Source of the DNA: Zea mays
Taxonomy: Eukaryota; Streptophyta; Magnoliopsida; Poales; Poaceae
Direction: 5' to 3'
Length of the DNA stretch: 64,000 nt
NCBI RefSeq assembly: GCF_902167145.1
Contig: NC_050099.1
Location: forward strand, 237,968,588 to 238,032,587
Notes under the pieces: generated by a model
Databases searched by the model: none
Told to the model about the DNA's origin: nothing
The model's input: only the letters and a program-made list of their open reading frames with translations
Part shown: in pieces, positions 47,788 to 59,800 of the stretch
Numbering within the stretch: the stretch's first letter is position 1
How the letters are laid out: every line of letters begins with the position of its first letter
Translations under genes and position numbers: made by a program

Positions 47788-47802
47788 ATTGGTATCAGAG
47801 CC
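47788..47802 (+). other. Sirevirus G primer binding site
   Basis: ATTGGTATCAGAGCC, identical to that of B, but displaced 140 bases from the LTR by the MITE. Confidence 0.9.
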
Positions 47803-47835
47803 CGGTGCTTCATTAGAGCCTAACCGCTCGAAGTG

Positions 47836-50528
47836 ATGTCGGGAGATCACGCCAAGAAGGAGATGGAGACCGGCGAAAAGCCCACTACAAGCCATGGGAG
47901 CACTTCATCGGAAGAGTCCCGCATCAAGAGGAAGGAGAAGAAGAAGGACTCCTCCAAAGGGAAGGAGAAGAAATCCTCTTCACAACACAAAGAGAAGAAG
48001 GAGAAATCCTCTTCCCACAAGCCGCATCGGAGTGGGGACAAGAAAAAGAGGATGAGGAAGGTGGTCTACTACGAGACCGATTCTTCATCGGCATCCACCT
48101 CCGGCTCCGACGCGGCGTCTGTCACTTCTAAGCGCCAAGAGCGCAAGAAGTATAGTAAGATCCCCCTACGCTATCCTCGCATTTCTAAACATACACCTTT
48201 ACTTTTCGTCCCATTAGGCAAACCACCAACTTTTGATGGTGAAGATTACGCTAGGTGGAGTGATTTAATGCGATTTCATCTAACCTCGCTCCACAAAAAT
48301 ATATGGGATGTTGTTGAGTTTGGTGCACAGGTACCATCCGTAGGGGATGAAGACTATGATGTGGATGAAGTGGCCCAAATCGAGCACTTCAACTCCCAAG
48401 CCACAACCATACTCCTTGCCTCTCTAAGTAGAGAGGAATATAACAAGGTGCAAGGGTTGAAGAGTGCAATGGAGATTTGGGACTTACTCAAGACCGCGCA
48501 CGAGGGTGATGAACTCACCAAGATCACCAAGCGGGAAACGATCGAGGGGGAGCTCGGTCGCTTCCGTCTTCGCCAAGGGGAGGAGCCACAAGACATGTAC
48601 AACCGGCTCAAAACCTTGGTGAACCAAGTGCGCAACCTCGGGAGCAAAAAGTGGGATGACCACGAGGTGGTTAAGGTTATTCTAAGATCTCTTATTTTCC
48701 TTAACCCTACTCAAGTTCAATTAATTCGTGGCAACCCAAGATATACACTAATGACCCCCGAGAAAGTAATCGGGAATTTTGTGAGCTTTGAGTATATGAT
48801 CAAGGGCTCGAAGAAGATCAATGAGCTAGATGATCCCTCCACATCCGCGGCACAACCGTTCGCATTTAAGGCGACGGAGGAGAAGAAGGAGGAGTCTACA
48901 TTGAGTAGACAACCAATCGACGCCTCAAAGCTCGACAACAAGGAGATGGCGCTTGTCATCAAAAGCTTTCGGCAAATCCTCAAGCAAAGGAGGGGGAAGG
49001 ATTACAAGCCCCGCTCCAAGAAGGTTTGCTACAAGTGTGGTAAGCCCGGTCACTTTATAGCTAAATGTCGTATTTCTAGTGACAGTGATAGGGGTGACGA
49101 CAAGAAGGGGAGAAGAAAGGAAAATAAGAGGTACTACAAGAAGAAGGGCGGCGATGCCCATGTTTGTCGCGAGTGGGACTCCGACGAAAGCTCTAGCGAC
49201 TCCTCCGACGACGAGGACGCCGCCAACATCGCCGTCACCAAGGGACTCCTCTTCCCCAACGTCGGCCACAAGTGCCTCATGGCAAAGGACGGCAAAAAGA
49301 AGAAGGTTAAATCTAAATCCTCCACTAGATATGAATCCTCTAGTGATGAAAATGCTAGTGATGAGGAAGATAACTTGCGCACTCTTTTTGCCAACTTAAA
49401 CATGCAACAAAAAGAGAAATTAAATGAATTAATTAGTGCCATCCATGAGAAGGATGATCTCTTGGACTCCCAAGAGGACTTCCTAATCAAGGAAAACAAA
49501 AAGCATGTTAAAGTTAAAAATGCTTATGCTCTAGAAGTTCAAAATGTGAAAAATTATCTAGTGAGCTAAGCACTTGCCATGAGACCGTAGACAACCTTAG
49601 AAATGAGAATGCTAATTTGTTAGCTAAGGTTGATTCTATTGCTTGTAATGTTCCAACTTCCAATCCTAGAGATGATAATGATGATTTACTTGCTAGGATT
49701 GATGAGTTAAATGTTTCTCTTGCTAGCCTTAGAATTGAGAATGAAAAATTGCTTGCTAAGGCTAAAGATTTTGATATTTGCAATGTTACTATCTCTAACC
49801 TTAGAAGTGAAAACGATATACTACATGCTAAGGTTGTAGAATTAAAATCTTGCAAACCCTCTACATCTATCGTTGAGCATGTATCTATTTGTACTAGATG
49901 TAGAGATGTTGATATTAATGCTATTCATGATCACATGTCCTTAATTAAACAACAAAATGATCATATAGCAAAATTAGATGCTAAAATTGCCGAGCATAAC
50001 TTAGAGAATGAAAAATTTAAATTTGCTAGAAGTATGCTCTATAGTGGGAGACGCCCTGGCATCAAGGATGGCATTGGCTTCCAAAGGGGAGACAATGTCA
50101 AACTTAGTGCCCCTCCTAAAAGATTATCTAATTTTGTTAAGGGCAAGGCTCCCATGCCTCAGGATAACGAGGGTTACATTTTGTACCCTGCCGGTTATCC
50201 CGAGAACAAAATTAGGAGAATTCATTCTAGGAAGTCTCACTCTGGCCCTAACCATGCTTTTATGTATAAGGGTGAGACATCTAGCTCTAGGCAACCAACC
50301 CGTGCTAAGTTGCCTAAGAAGAAAACTCCTAATGCATCAAATGAACATAGCTTTTCATTTAAAACTTTTGATGCATCATATGTTTTGACTAACAAATCCG
50401 GCAAGGTCGTTGCCAAGTATGTTGGGGGCAAACACAAGAGCTCCAAAACTTGTGTTTGGGTTCCCAAAGTTCTTGTTTCTAATGCCAAAGGACCCAAAAC
50501 CGTTTGGGTACCTAAAGTCAAGAACTAA
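47836..50528 (+). pseudogene. Sirevirus G gag with one frameshift
   Basis: ATG at 47836 (MSGDHAKKEMETGEK). The N-terminal half holds Lys/Ser-rich tracts, the capsid region (LGKPPTFDGEDYARWSDLM) and an intact zinc knuckle (CYKCGKPGHFIAKC near residue 400). At about 49535-49545 a single base is missing relative to A and F (CAAAATGTG for GAAAAATGTG), so the frame stops at 49569. The coiled coil and tail continue in the next frame to the stop at 50526-50528. The best-preserved Gag of its family here apart from that lesion. Confidence 0.92.
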
Positions 50529-50541
50529 ACTTGTTTTGTAG

Positions 50542-50710
50542 GTTTATGCATCCGGGGGCTCAAGTTGGATCATCGATAGCGGGTGCACAAACCACATGAC
50601 AGGAGAGAAGAAGATGTTCTCCTCCTATGAGAAAAACAAGGATCCCCAACGAGCTATCGCATTCGGGGATGGAAATCAAGGTTTGGTCAAAGGTTTGGGT
50701 AAAATAGCTA
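50542..50710 (+). pseudogene. Sirevirus G pol start, cut by H
   Basis: [19 protein letters not shown] to LVKGLGKIA, that is the protease active site and the following 35 residues, then the H LTR. It starts after TTTTGTAG, 16 bases beyond the gag stop, in the +1 frame. Confidence 0.92.
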
Positions 50711-51123
50711 TGTTGGGGGCCTTCGGCTTACGAAGGTCCTCAAAAACAGGATTTAACAGTATTTCTGGAGCATAATATGTGAACAGGTATCTTCGGACTC
50801 GAGTCGATATCACAGTAGGAGAAGCCCAAGATAATACGAAGGTTGATGCAGCGCCGAAGATGTGAGCGGGAAAGCTTCGGCGTGGTAGCAGAAAATGAAA
50901 CCGACTTAAAGATGAAAAGGCTATTCAGACCTCGGTGGATTACTATAGAATCATTACCAAATGTAAAGGGCCTGAATGTAATTTTGTATGGGCTGTGTCC
51001 CGTGTCTATAAATAGGTGAACAGTACCCCCGTACTGTTCACGCTGATTTGGCATTTGCTTTTGCGTCACACCTGTACTTTCATCTCCTTCCAAGCTGAAG
51101 CATTTGAGAACAAGTCCCCAACA
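50711..51123 (+). repeat. Element H 5' LTR
   Basis: 413 bp, TGTTGGGGGCCTTCGGC to CCCCAACA, with TATA box TATAAATA (51007-51014) and transcription start likely some 30 bases on. Rich in CTTCGG/CCGAAG, like the rest of H. Confidence 0.88.
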
Positions 51124-51140
51124 TTGGCGCCCACCTCCGG
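51124..51140 (+). other. Element H primer binding site
   Basis: TTGGCGCCCACCTCCGG directly after the LTR. TTGGCGCC-type sites are usual in Tat/Huck-like gypsy elements and differ from the iMet site of the Sireviruses. The tRNA was not identified. Confidence 0.75.
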
Positions 51141-51197
51141 TGAACTCACTTCCACTCTTTGAGTTTTTGAACACCTTCGGCGATCATAAACCTTCGC

Positions 51198-52715
51198 TAT
51201 GGCGCCGAAGAAAGCTTCAGCAACTGGGGCTGCAGCTCTGCAACCGCTGGATCACAATCAGGAGACAGTCTCCCTTCGGGAGGCCGAAGACAGAAAAGGA
51301 AGGCTGTTAGTCCGACACCGCCAGAGGATGAGATAGACCAAGAAATCAGAGACATGGAGATGCTTCATCAACAGGTGCAGAGGAAGAAGGAAAAGATGGC
51401 CAGGCTAGCTGAACTGCAAAGGCAGATAGACGAAGCCTCTGAAGAAGTTCGTCATCTTACTCAAGATGAGCAACACCGAAGGCCTCAGCACCAAGACCTT
51501 CATCAGGAGGGTTTCCTCAACGAAGATGACTGGTATGACAATTTCCATCATGGGAATTTTGTTTTTGATGATGCTTCTCCTCTGTCCGCTGAGCTGCAGG
51601 CTACACCTTGGCCTCCGTCCTACAAGCCGCCTCAGCTTCCCATATTCGATGGCCACTCAGACCCGAAGCAGTTTTTGATGAGCTACGAAGCAACAGTATC
51701 TTCGTATGGTGGCAATGCTGCAGTCATGGCCAAATCTTTTGTTATGGCTGTCAGGAGTGTTGCTCAAACCTGGTATTCCTCCCGTCGACCAGGAACGATC
51801 ACTTCATGGCAAAAGCTGAAGGACTTGTTGTTAACCAGCTTCCAAGGGTTTCAGACGAAGCCGGTCACTGCTCAAGCTCTATTCCAGTGCACCCAGGATC
51901 ACGAAGAATACCTTTAGGCGTACGTCCGGAGGTTCTTGCGTTTGAGGGCACAGGCACCAACAGTGCCCAACGAAATTGTCATTGAGGCCATGATCAAGGG
52001 GCTTCGGCCAGGACCTTCAGCTCAGTACTTCGCTAGGAAGCCTCCTCAAACTTTGGAGAAGCTGCTCCAGAAGATGGACGAGTATATTCGGGCTGATAAT
52101 GATTTTCGTCAAAGAAGGGAGGAGGCTTTCAGGTTTTCTGAAATGACCAGGGGCTTCGGAGGAAGATTCTATCCGAGGCACGTTAGGTCGATCCATAACT
52201 CTACTCAAAATGATGATAGGGGGAGCCAGCAGCAAAGGCCACAGTGCTCCTCACAGTCTTCGGGGCAACAACAAGGCTCTTTTCGACCACCAGCTCCAAG
52301 AGGCAGAGGCGCTAGGGGCTTGGGCGGAAGATTTGGAGATCAACCAAGAAGAATTTTTTGCTTGTTCTGTGGTGAGAACAAGGGCCATACCACCAGGATG
52401 TGCCATGTTACCATCCAGAAGCAAAAGGAAATAGCCGAAGCTGCGGCACAACAGGCTCAGCCGAAGCAGGTCATGCACACTGCTTCGTATCATTCGCCTT
52501 ACATTCCAGAATATGTAGGCAACCACCCTGCAGTTTCTGTTGCTTCGGCGAGTCAACCTCAAGCTTCCTGGCAACAGCCTCCGCCTCCACCACCGCTGCA
52601 ACAAGGCCAACAGCCAGAAGGGAGCCAATATGCTCCACACCAAAGGGACTTCAGAGAACAGTCCGAAGCTCGCACAGTCAACAGCACTGTGCCAGAGTCG
52701 AAGCACATCTATTGA
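51198..52715 (+). pseudogene. Element H gag (retrotransposon gag type), two lesions
   Basis: ATG at 51198 (MAPKKASATG...). The first frame stops near 51335; the family frame (KAVSPTPPEDEIDQEIRDM) runs from about 51297, so one base is gained or lost near 51290-51300. Capsid region: PQLPIFDGHSDPKQFLMSYE to SFQGFQTK. At 51915-51917 a TAG interrupts between EEYL and AYVRRFLRLRAQ, most simply CAG changed by C-to-T; the same frame continues to the stop at 52713-52715. Zinc knuckle CLFCGENKGHTTRMC near 52360-52405, then a Pro/Gln-rich tail. Confidence 0.88.
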
Positions 52716-52924
52716 CAAATATCCTACCTTGATAGCAGTCTTTTTCATTCAGTTTTATTTTCTGTGTAATAAAGGACATTTTTCAAATTCCATGTAATAG
52801 TTTCGTTGTTTGCCACAAGGGAAATATATTTTCTTCACAGGCTTAAGTCGTTGAAGCTTAAAAGATTTGTGATAACAAGGAGGACCTTCGAATTATCAAA
52901 AAAAATTTCGAAGCAACAAAAAGT

Positions 52925-53235
52925 CGTTCTAAGGAACGCAGAGTAAGTTTGCTGAAGTCACAAAAAGTCGTTCCAAAGGGAGCGCAGTGTAAGTTTTCTG
53001 CTCCAAAGTCGTTCCAAAGGGAATGCAGAGCTTACAGCGAAAAGTCAACGCTGATACCGCCTAAAGTAAAAGGCGAAGCGCGAAAAGTCAACGCGAATAC
53101 CGCTGAAAGTAAAAGGCGAAGAAGCTCCTAAGGGAGGCTTACAGCGAAAAATAAACGCTGATTCCGCTGAAGTAAAAGGCGAAGAAGCTCCTAAGGGAGG
53201 CTTATAGCAAAAAGACAACGCTGATTCAAAAAGAT
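52925..53235 (+). repeat. Short tandem repeats in element H
   Basis: Two related arrays: AAAAGTCGTTCCAAAGGGA-type units (about 52919-53025), then AGTAAAAGGCGAAGAAGCTC / TACAGCGAAAA-type units (about 53030-53220, period roughly 65-70 bp). They lie between gag and the antisense gene, where pol is missing. Confidence 0.8.
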
Positions 53236-53703
53236 TATGTGTTTTATCGCAGGAATGTGTGTGTATCTTCGGAATAAACACCATCTTACATAACATAACA
53301 TCATCACATCATTTCGCATAGCATAAGCATCATACATCATGCTGCATATGGCACAAGAAGGGGACACAATATCGATCTTCAGAAGAATGTTTTGAAAAAG
53401 GGGAAAATCATGCTAAGTCGCAAGGAGATACACTATTGATCTTCGGAAGTGTATCTTCGGAAAATATCTTCACGAAGCTTGGATATTATTCATCAGAACA
53501 CTACGAATATTGTTGTGACAAATGAAAATTCTTCTTCACGAAGCATGAAAAGAAGGGAAGGTGTTTTTTCGTCAAAGACTCAAAAACGGTATGTATGTAA
53601 AATTTCATGCATCGTAAAGAATTGAACAATAAAAACAGGTATATTACATTCAGGGCTACAAGATGTCACACATGTTACATTTCAGAAGTTTTTACAATAG
53701 TAC

Positions 53704-56281
53704 TTAATCTTCTCTCAGAACAACTTCTGCAGCCTCATTCAGGAGCCGATTAACAACTTCATCCATGATAGCTTCAGCCATCTTTTTAATTTCGTCGTCT
53801 CCTTTCGGGTGAGGGCCCGGAGACGCTTTAGTAGGATCTGAAGGAGGACAGGATACGGCTACATTGCTATTAAAAATTGCGAACGAAGTTTAAAACCAAA
53901 AATTACAACACAATAAAAACCATTAGTTAATACCTAGTTGCCCTTCGGGCTCTGCGCTCTTCTCAGCAGCCTCAGCCACTTCTCTAGCATCGTGAATACC
54001 TTTCTCGCTTTTTTGGATAATTTCTCGAGCCATTTCTCGACCGCCATTATCCCAGATATCGGTGAAAAATTTTCCACCAGCCATGCTAGCCTCGGCTGAA
54101 GGATCTCTCGCATCTTCGAAGGACAAGGTAGCTTCGGATTGCGCTAAAATCTTTACATGCTCGCAGCCCTTTTTCTCCAAAATGGTGGCAATCCCCCTGG
54201 CACCCGAGAAAGCACATATGTCTCCGCGGCTATTTAAAATTTCCTCGAAGGCCTCAACTTTGTGATTAATCCATTCGATGGGACCTTCGGGGTTGCCTCT
54301 TGTAAAATTTTCTTCGCTCGAGAATGCGCCGACGCTGGCGAAGCTAGCTTTCAACTTCTTAACAAACTCCATAGATTTGTTATAGCATCTTTTCCTGGAC
54401 GAACGAAGCTCTTCAACAGTTCCCTCTAAATGATTTGCCCATTGGTCGCTAAGTTCTCGCCTCGTTTCTTCAAGTATGCGTTCCTCTTTGGCTCTGGCCA
54501 GTTGTTTTCGAAGATCTTCAATTTCACGCTTCTGAGCCTCAGCTTGACCTTTAAAAACAGCTTCGTCTTCTTTTATTTTATTTATCAATGAATGTAATAT
54601 TTTATCTTTTTCGAGACCTTCGTTCCTCAGTTCAATTACTTCGGAACGAAGGTTGCTCAGGGCTATAGCGCACCCTTCGTCTTCGGCATCTTTTTGGGCC
54701 CTGAGGGCATTGCTAAGTATAAGGCCCTGCAAAGAAAAATGTGTTTACGTCAATAGATTTAAGCAAACGAAAAATTTTGGTCTCAACAAAAAAATACAAA
54801 GATCTCATTTTTTGCACTTTTAAGCTATTGTATGCCAGGCTGTCGGCCAGTTCGTTTTTCGACAACACCGAGAGCCCGTCTTCTAGTGTTGGGAATCCGA
54901 AGCTCTTGCTTATCTCCCGACAGACAGAAATCTTCTTGCTGTCAGGGAGACAATACAAAAAGTCTTCTTCTCCACTGCCGTTGAATATTAACGCCCCCTT
55001 TGGATACTTCAGTTTTTGGGCGTAGAGCTGGGCCTCTTGCTTCTCTTTTTCTGATAATTTTTTCCCCGAAGCATGACGAACAATATAATCAAGGACTTTG
55101 GGGGATGCTTCGGGGGCAACAACACTGATTTCTTCAACAAGAATTGGCTTCGTTATTTTTTCTTCCTCGGTTTCCAAGGATTTTACCTTTGTAGGCTCTG
55201 AGGGCCCAGCTTCAGCTTTAGTTTCTGGCTCTGGAGCCTTAGTATCAGAAATTTCAGTTTTTGCTTCGGAAATTGCAACAGTCTTCTTCGGAGTTGTGCT
55301 TGAGGACTTAATTGTTTCCAAAACATCTAACACATTGACCATCCTCTTTCTTTTCGGAGTCACCGCTGGCCCCTTTTGGTTTTTTATTGTCTCAACATTT
55401 GCTGAAGGACTTAAAGCTTTTGATATTTTTGATCCCTCGGTTGATCCCTTTACGTCTTCCATTTTTTCTGTCGATGGCACTTCGGCCATCTCTTTGGTTG
55501 CTGGTAACAAAATCTCTGGTTCTTCCAATTCTATTCTTGTTGGCGCTTCGGCCATTTCTGCGACTTCTGGCAGCAAGGTTGGCTTGGTTGGCTTTTCAGC
55601 TTCGGTGGCCGAAGAGGTCTCTCCGGTGAACTCAGGCACCGAGGCTGGTTCAATATAGCGTGGCCGATGTGTGAGGACTTTTATCCTTTTTCTTTTCGGT
55701 GCTGGCTCACTAAGAGCAGTTGCAGCTTCTTCTTTCGCAGAGGTTGTGCTTTTTCTTTTCTGCCCTCGAATGGGATAACGATAGTCAGGGTAGACGAACC
55801 CGATTGCGTCAAACACCCGGTTCAGTCTTTTCTTTTTTCGGCCTCCGAAGGCTGCTGACAGTGCAGTATCTTCGGCCTTCGAGTAAGCCCCAAGAAGTTC
55901 ATCACTTAAATTTTCAATGCTTTTTAGCCAGTCATCATCTGTCTCAACAAATTTATCTCCGAACTTGAAAGTATACTTCAGCCTGATAAGTCCACCTTCG
56001 TCGGCCTCCTTTATGGTTTTTTGCGGCATTTCCCATTTCTCCGCGAGCGGCCATACTCTGAAGGCAATATGCTCTTGTACCAAATCTCTCGTTCCAATAA
56101 AAGAACAAATAACACCGAAGGCTCTCTGGCATTCTTCGGCAGCTTCATTCATTTCAACCTTCGGCCTCCGCAGGCCGAAGCTTTGCCAAATAGGGCGCAT
56201 AATTATACCTTTGATATCTTCCCGTACTGTCAGGTCATTCTTCAGATAAAACCATTCTGTCATCCAGTCGCCGGGCCATCT
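53704..56281 (-). pseudogene. Antisense gene of element H, three exons, cut by CACTA
   Basis: Minus-strand gene opposing gag. Exon 1, 54818-56281, starts within RWPGDWMTEWFYLKND at the CACTA junction, so its true start is lost. Exon 2, 53923-54726, follows a TTTGCAG acceptor (join ...NSLK to GLILSNALRAQ, in frame). A putative exon 3, 53704-53866, ends in a Glu/Asp-rich tail, but its phase does not close with exon 2, implying a small lesion or a misread junction. The protein has a conserved N-terminal block like the Pfam gypsy-associated Transposase_28 families, a Lys/Pro/Ser-rich middle with nuclear-localisation-like KRKR tracts, and a coiled coil (RAQKDAEDEG to LARAKEERILEE). Antisense genes are known in Tat-lineage elements; function unknown. 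Confidence 0.72.
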
Positions 56282-56605
56282 CACTAGTACACAGAAGCTC
56301 TATAGTGGCGGTTCTAAACATATCTACACTGGCGTTTTTCAGTACCGCCAGTGCTAGGGGTCAGTGGAAATCAGCATTTCCACTGGCGGTTATTTTGGAA
56401 CCGCCAGTGAAAAGTGCATTTTCACTGGCGGTTTTCTTAAGGAACCGCCAGTGAAAAGTGCATTTTCACTGGCGGCTGAATAAAGAAAACCGCCAGTGAA
56501 AATGCACTTTTCACTGGCGGTTTTATAAAGCAAACCGCCAGTGGAAATGCACTTTTCACTGGCGGTTTTCTTTATTTAGCCGCCAGTGGAAGTTTTCCCG
56601 CCTTT
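56282..56605. repeat. CACTA terminal and subterminal repeats
   Basis: After the CACTA terminus, hairpin units of CACTGGCGGTT and its complement AACCGCCAGTG alternate about every 30-50 bp, joined by AAAAGTGCATTTT-type spacers. Arrays like this bind the element's own TNPA-type protein in known CACTA transposons. A TA-rich microsatellite follows at 56630-56690. Confidence 0.88.
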
Positions 56606-56811
56606 TTTCAAAATTTCAAACAATACTGAATTATATATATATTTATTTACACACACAAACATATATATATATATATATATATATAGATCTATATTGATAT
56701 TGAAAGCAACATGAAATTAAATTCTATCATACATTTATATACATCAAAGTATTCTGTTTACAACCATATATCCTTCATGCATTCTATACATCATAAGTTT
56801 TCACCTAAGCT

Positions 56812-59800
56812 CTAATAACTATCTCGGCTAAGAGATAATCTACTAATTTCTGTTAGTATTCTAAACTCTGGCAAAGCTAATGTTCCGGAAGCATCGTGAT
56901 ATTTTCCTTCTGCGGGAATGACCTCTTTCAATATGAATGTGCAGAGGTCCTCGACTATGTCATACAATGCAGCTTCGGTCAAGTTCTCCGGGTTTCCTCG
57001 TTGAAATTGCTGTAAAGGAATTTTATAAACATCATCTATTTATACTCAATAATAACACATTTGCATCTTTAATGACATAAATACATACTTGACTATTACT
57101 AATAATACCTTGTCAGGGTTCATGATGTATCGTCCGTTCACTCTCATGAACTCGCACGCATAGAATCCACATAGGACCGATCCTTGTGGTTGCTTGTGGC
57201 ACTACATAACGGGAGATTGGTTATTTAGTTGCAACATTGTGTATGATATGTATTCATAAAATCACATACTTACCGGCCAGTGATGATGGATGTCTAGTGG
57301 CACGAGTTTTTTCGACAGGTCGTACTTTCCACCTCTCATCTTATAGAATCTATAAGCACTGTGATCTCAAATAGAATCACCATGTTATTCTCAAATTTTA
57401 ATCGATAAAAGTATGCATGCATAGAAAAGGCTTACAGCTCTAAGATGCTGAGGAATGTTGCATATGTCGAAGGGTCGAAGTTCAAGGAGTCGAGCACCAG
57501 CACCTTTCCAACCTTAGGATAAATGAGGAAGCATATCCAGTGGTCCCTGTACGAATCAAATTTGTGATGCATGTGTATTGAAATTATTAATTTTATTTAT
57601 GCAAAATCACACTTACTTAAAGTTGTACGGGGCCATTATGGCTTCCCTGTCTTGAAATTGAAGCATTGCATGTCCTATGTAGGTGGCGTATCGAGCTTCA
57701 AAATCCTTCTTCATATCCTTTATACGCTTCTCAACTTCTTCGTCCGTCTTTCCCCGTATTTCATCGTTGTCTTTCCCGATTCTAAAAGTGTGGCTTTCCT
57801 CGGATATAAGTATTGGGTTGAGATACCCAACCCTTTTACTGGCACTAGCATTGGGCTTGGTACCGTAAAGAATCTCCTGCTGATCATGTTGCATTCTGCA
57901 AGTCACACGTGCATGTCAGATATTGAAATTTTATACAGCTCACTAATAATAACACACATATGTGGAAGTATGAGCGACACTTACAATGCAAACATCGTTA
58001 CAAGTTGCACATCGAGTCTCTGAAGGTTCATCATTAACCACATGTCCTCGAATGTAACAACGGCCTTTTGGTCCGAACCAATAAAAGCATGGTCTGGTAT
58101 ATGCACACTGATGGTGTCGATGCCAACCGATGATGCCCGCATGTACCAGTCATGCAACCTTTTAACACCAGCCGGGACCTTTCTTAGTTTCTCAAGAGGT
58201 AGCAGAGGTCTGCCCGACACATATTTTTTAGGCACGTTTTTGTAATCTGCCTTAGTTGGCTTCTTTATCTTTGCGGCCATTGCCTCAGCCTTTTTTGCAG
58301 ACTCCTCGTGCTCGGCCAAATCAACAGTTTGTGACGTGAGGCTCCGTCCAATCCCTTTCAAAAACCGAACTGTGCCAGCAGTAGTAGCTTTACTCTTCTT
58401 TTTCTGATACAGGGACACCAATTTTGGTATAGGAAGTTTAGATTTCTTTGATGGTCGTGGATCGTTTGATGGCTGTGGAGAAGGTGGATCCCTTGATGGT
58501 GGCGTAGACAGTGGGTCACCAAGAGGATGGGGAGGAGAAGGTGGTGGAGCCCTGAATGGTGATGCTTGTGGCGGAGACGGTGGGTCAGAAAAAGGATGAG
58601 GAGCAGCATGTGAAGTTTGAGGAGGTGATGATGGATGTACAATAGGAACAGCAATTTGAGAAGGCGGAGACGGTTGGGCCTGCGACGAATTCGACCAATC
58701 AAGCAATTCGACATCCCTTCGAGGCCAAAGGATAAAATTCTTGATAGCTTGTCCAAGTTTCTCGATACCTTCGGGCCCAAGGATGTCTAGCATGTCGTCC
58801 TCGGATCCTTGGACGACCGTCGTCACTTCTACTTTGCAATAATCATCTGGAATATCGTTTCCATGGAACTTGCGTCCTGGGATCGCAAGGCCTGTGGCTA
58901 CTTTCTTTGTACGTTTATTGTTAATACCATATCTTATAACCAGTGTGCACGCCACAGGCCTTGTGATGTCATCAACTGGATAACGGTCCTTATTTCCCGT
59001 TGAAGCAACAGAGCTTGGTAATGTCGTACAATCTGTGGAAGCCGGCGGTTGAGCTGCTGGAATTATTTGTATCAGTGGAGTGGTCATCTGTTGAACAGAC
59101 ATCGCACTCGCCAACTGTTGCATCAATTCTGGAGGAGGATTCGATAGCATTTGAGACATCATGGCTTTGAACTCTTTCTTGGCCTCCTCCTTAAAATAAT
59201 CCGCCATCTCTTCCTTGTATCGATCACTTTTCTTGTACAGACCTTCCCACTGTGGTCCGAATCCTTCCTTCCATCCTTCCTTAGACGAGATTCCTCGTAC
59301 ACGACCAGGATGCTCAGGGTTACCGAGACCAGCCGTTAGGATGTCTCTTTCCCTTTGTGGCTTAAAAGTTCCTTCGCTCTGCTTAGCTGCCATTGTATAT
59401 ATGTTTTTTGCCGCTTCTTCGACAATGGGATCATCAAAAGATACACCGGTCTCGGTTTCCCTTGGTTTTCTAGCACGGAGCCAATTTGCCGCCCTTTCAC
59501 CAAGTTGCTCGGACAGCGTCGGCAACCCTGCGGCCTTCTTCTCGGCGTCTTCTTGTGTCCATTTAGGAACCTGACGCTTGTAACCACCTGTGCCTAGGTG
59601 GTGGTGGTACTTGTTCTTCTTTGATAGTTCTGAATTTGCCTCACTTAGAGATATGAAATCAGGGCTGCTCCTCTGCTCTAGAAATACTGCCCACTGACCT
59701 GCTGAGATTTTATATTTTTTGGTCGGGTCCAGACCTTTCTTTGCAAACTTTGTGTTCATCTCAGACCTCCAGTTTCGGAAATTTATTGCAAGCTGCTTCA

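Larger units (their letters stand above)
46341..50710 (+). mobile_element. Sirevirus G (A-type), 5' half, host of MITE and H
   Basis: Plus-strand copia element inserted in F gag, head-to-head with F. Visible: 5' LTR, a MITE at the LTR/primer-site junction, primer site, gag with one frameshift, and the first 56 codons of pol before H begins at 50711. Confidence 0.93.
50711..56281 (+). mobile_element. Element H: gag-only Ty3/gypsy element with antisense gene, partial
   Basis: Begins with a 413-bp LTR after AGCTA (50706-50710, candidate duplication) in G pol. A gypsy-type gag follows, but no protease, RT, RNase H or integrase. Instead come a short tandem repeat and a minus-strand, intron-containing gene up to the CACTA insertion at 56282. 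The layout fits non-autonomous members of the Tat/Athila side of Ty3/gypsy, such as maize Cinful/Zeon-type elements; the name is a suggestion from memory. The 3' LTR is outside the window. Confidence 0.82.
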
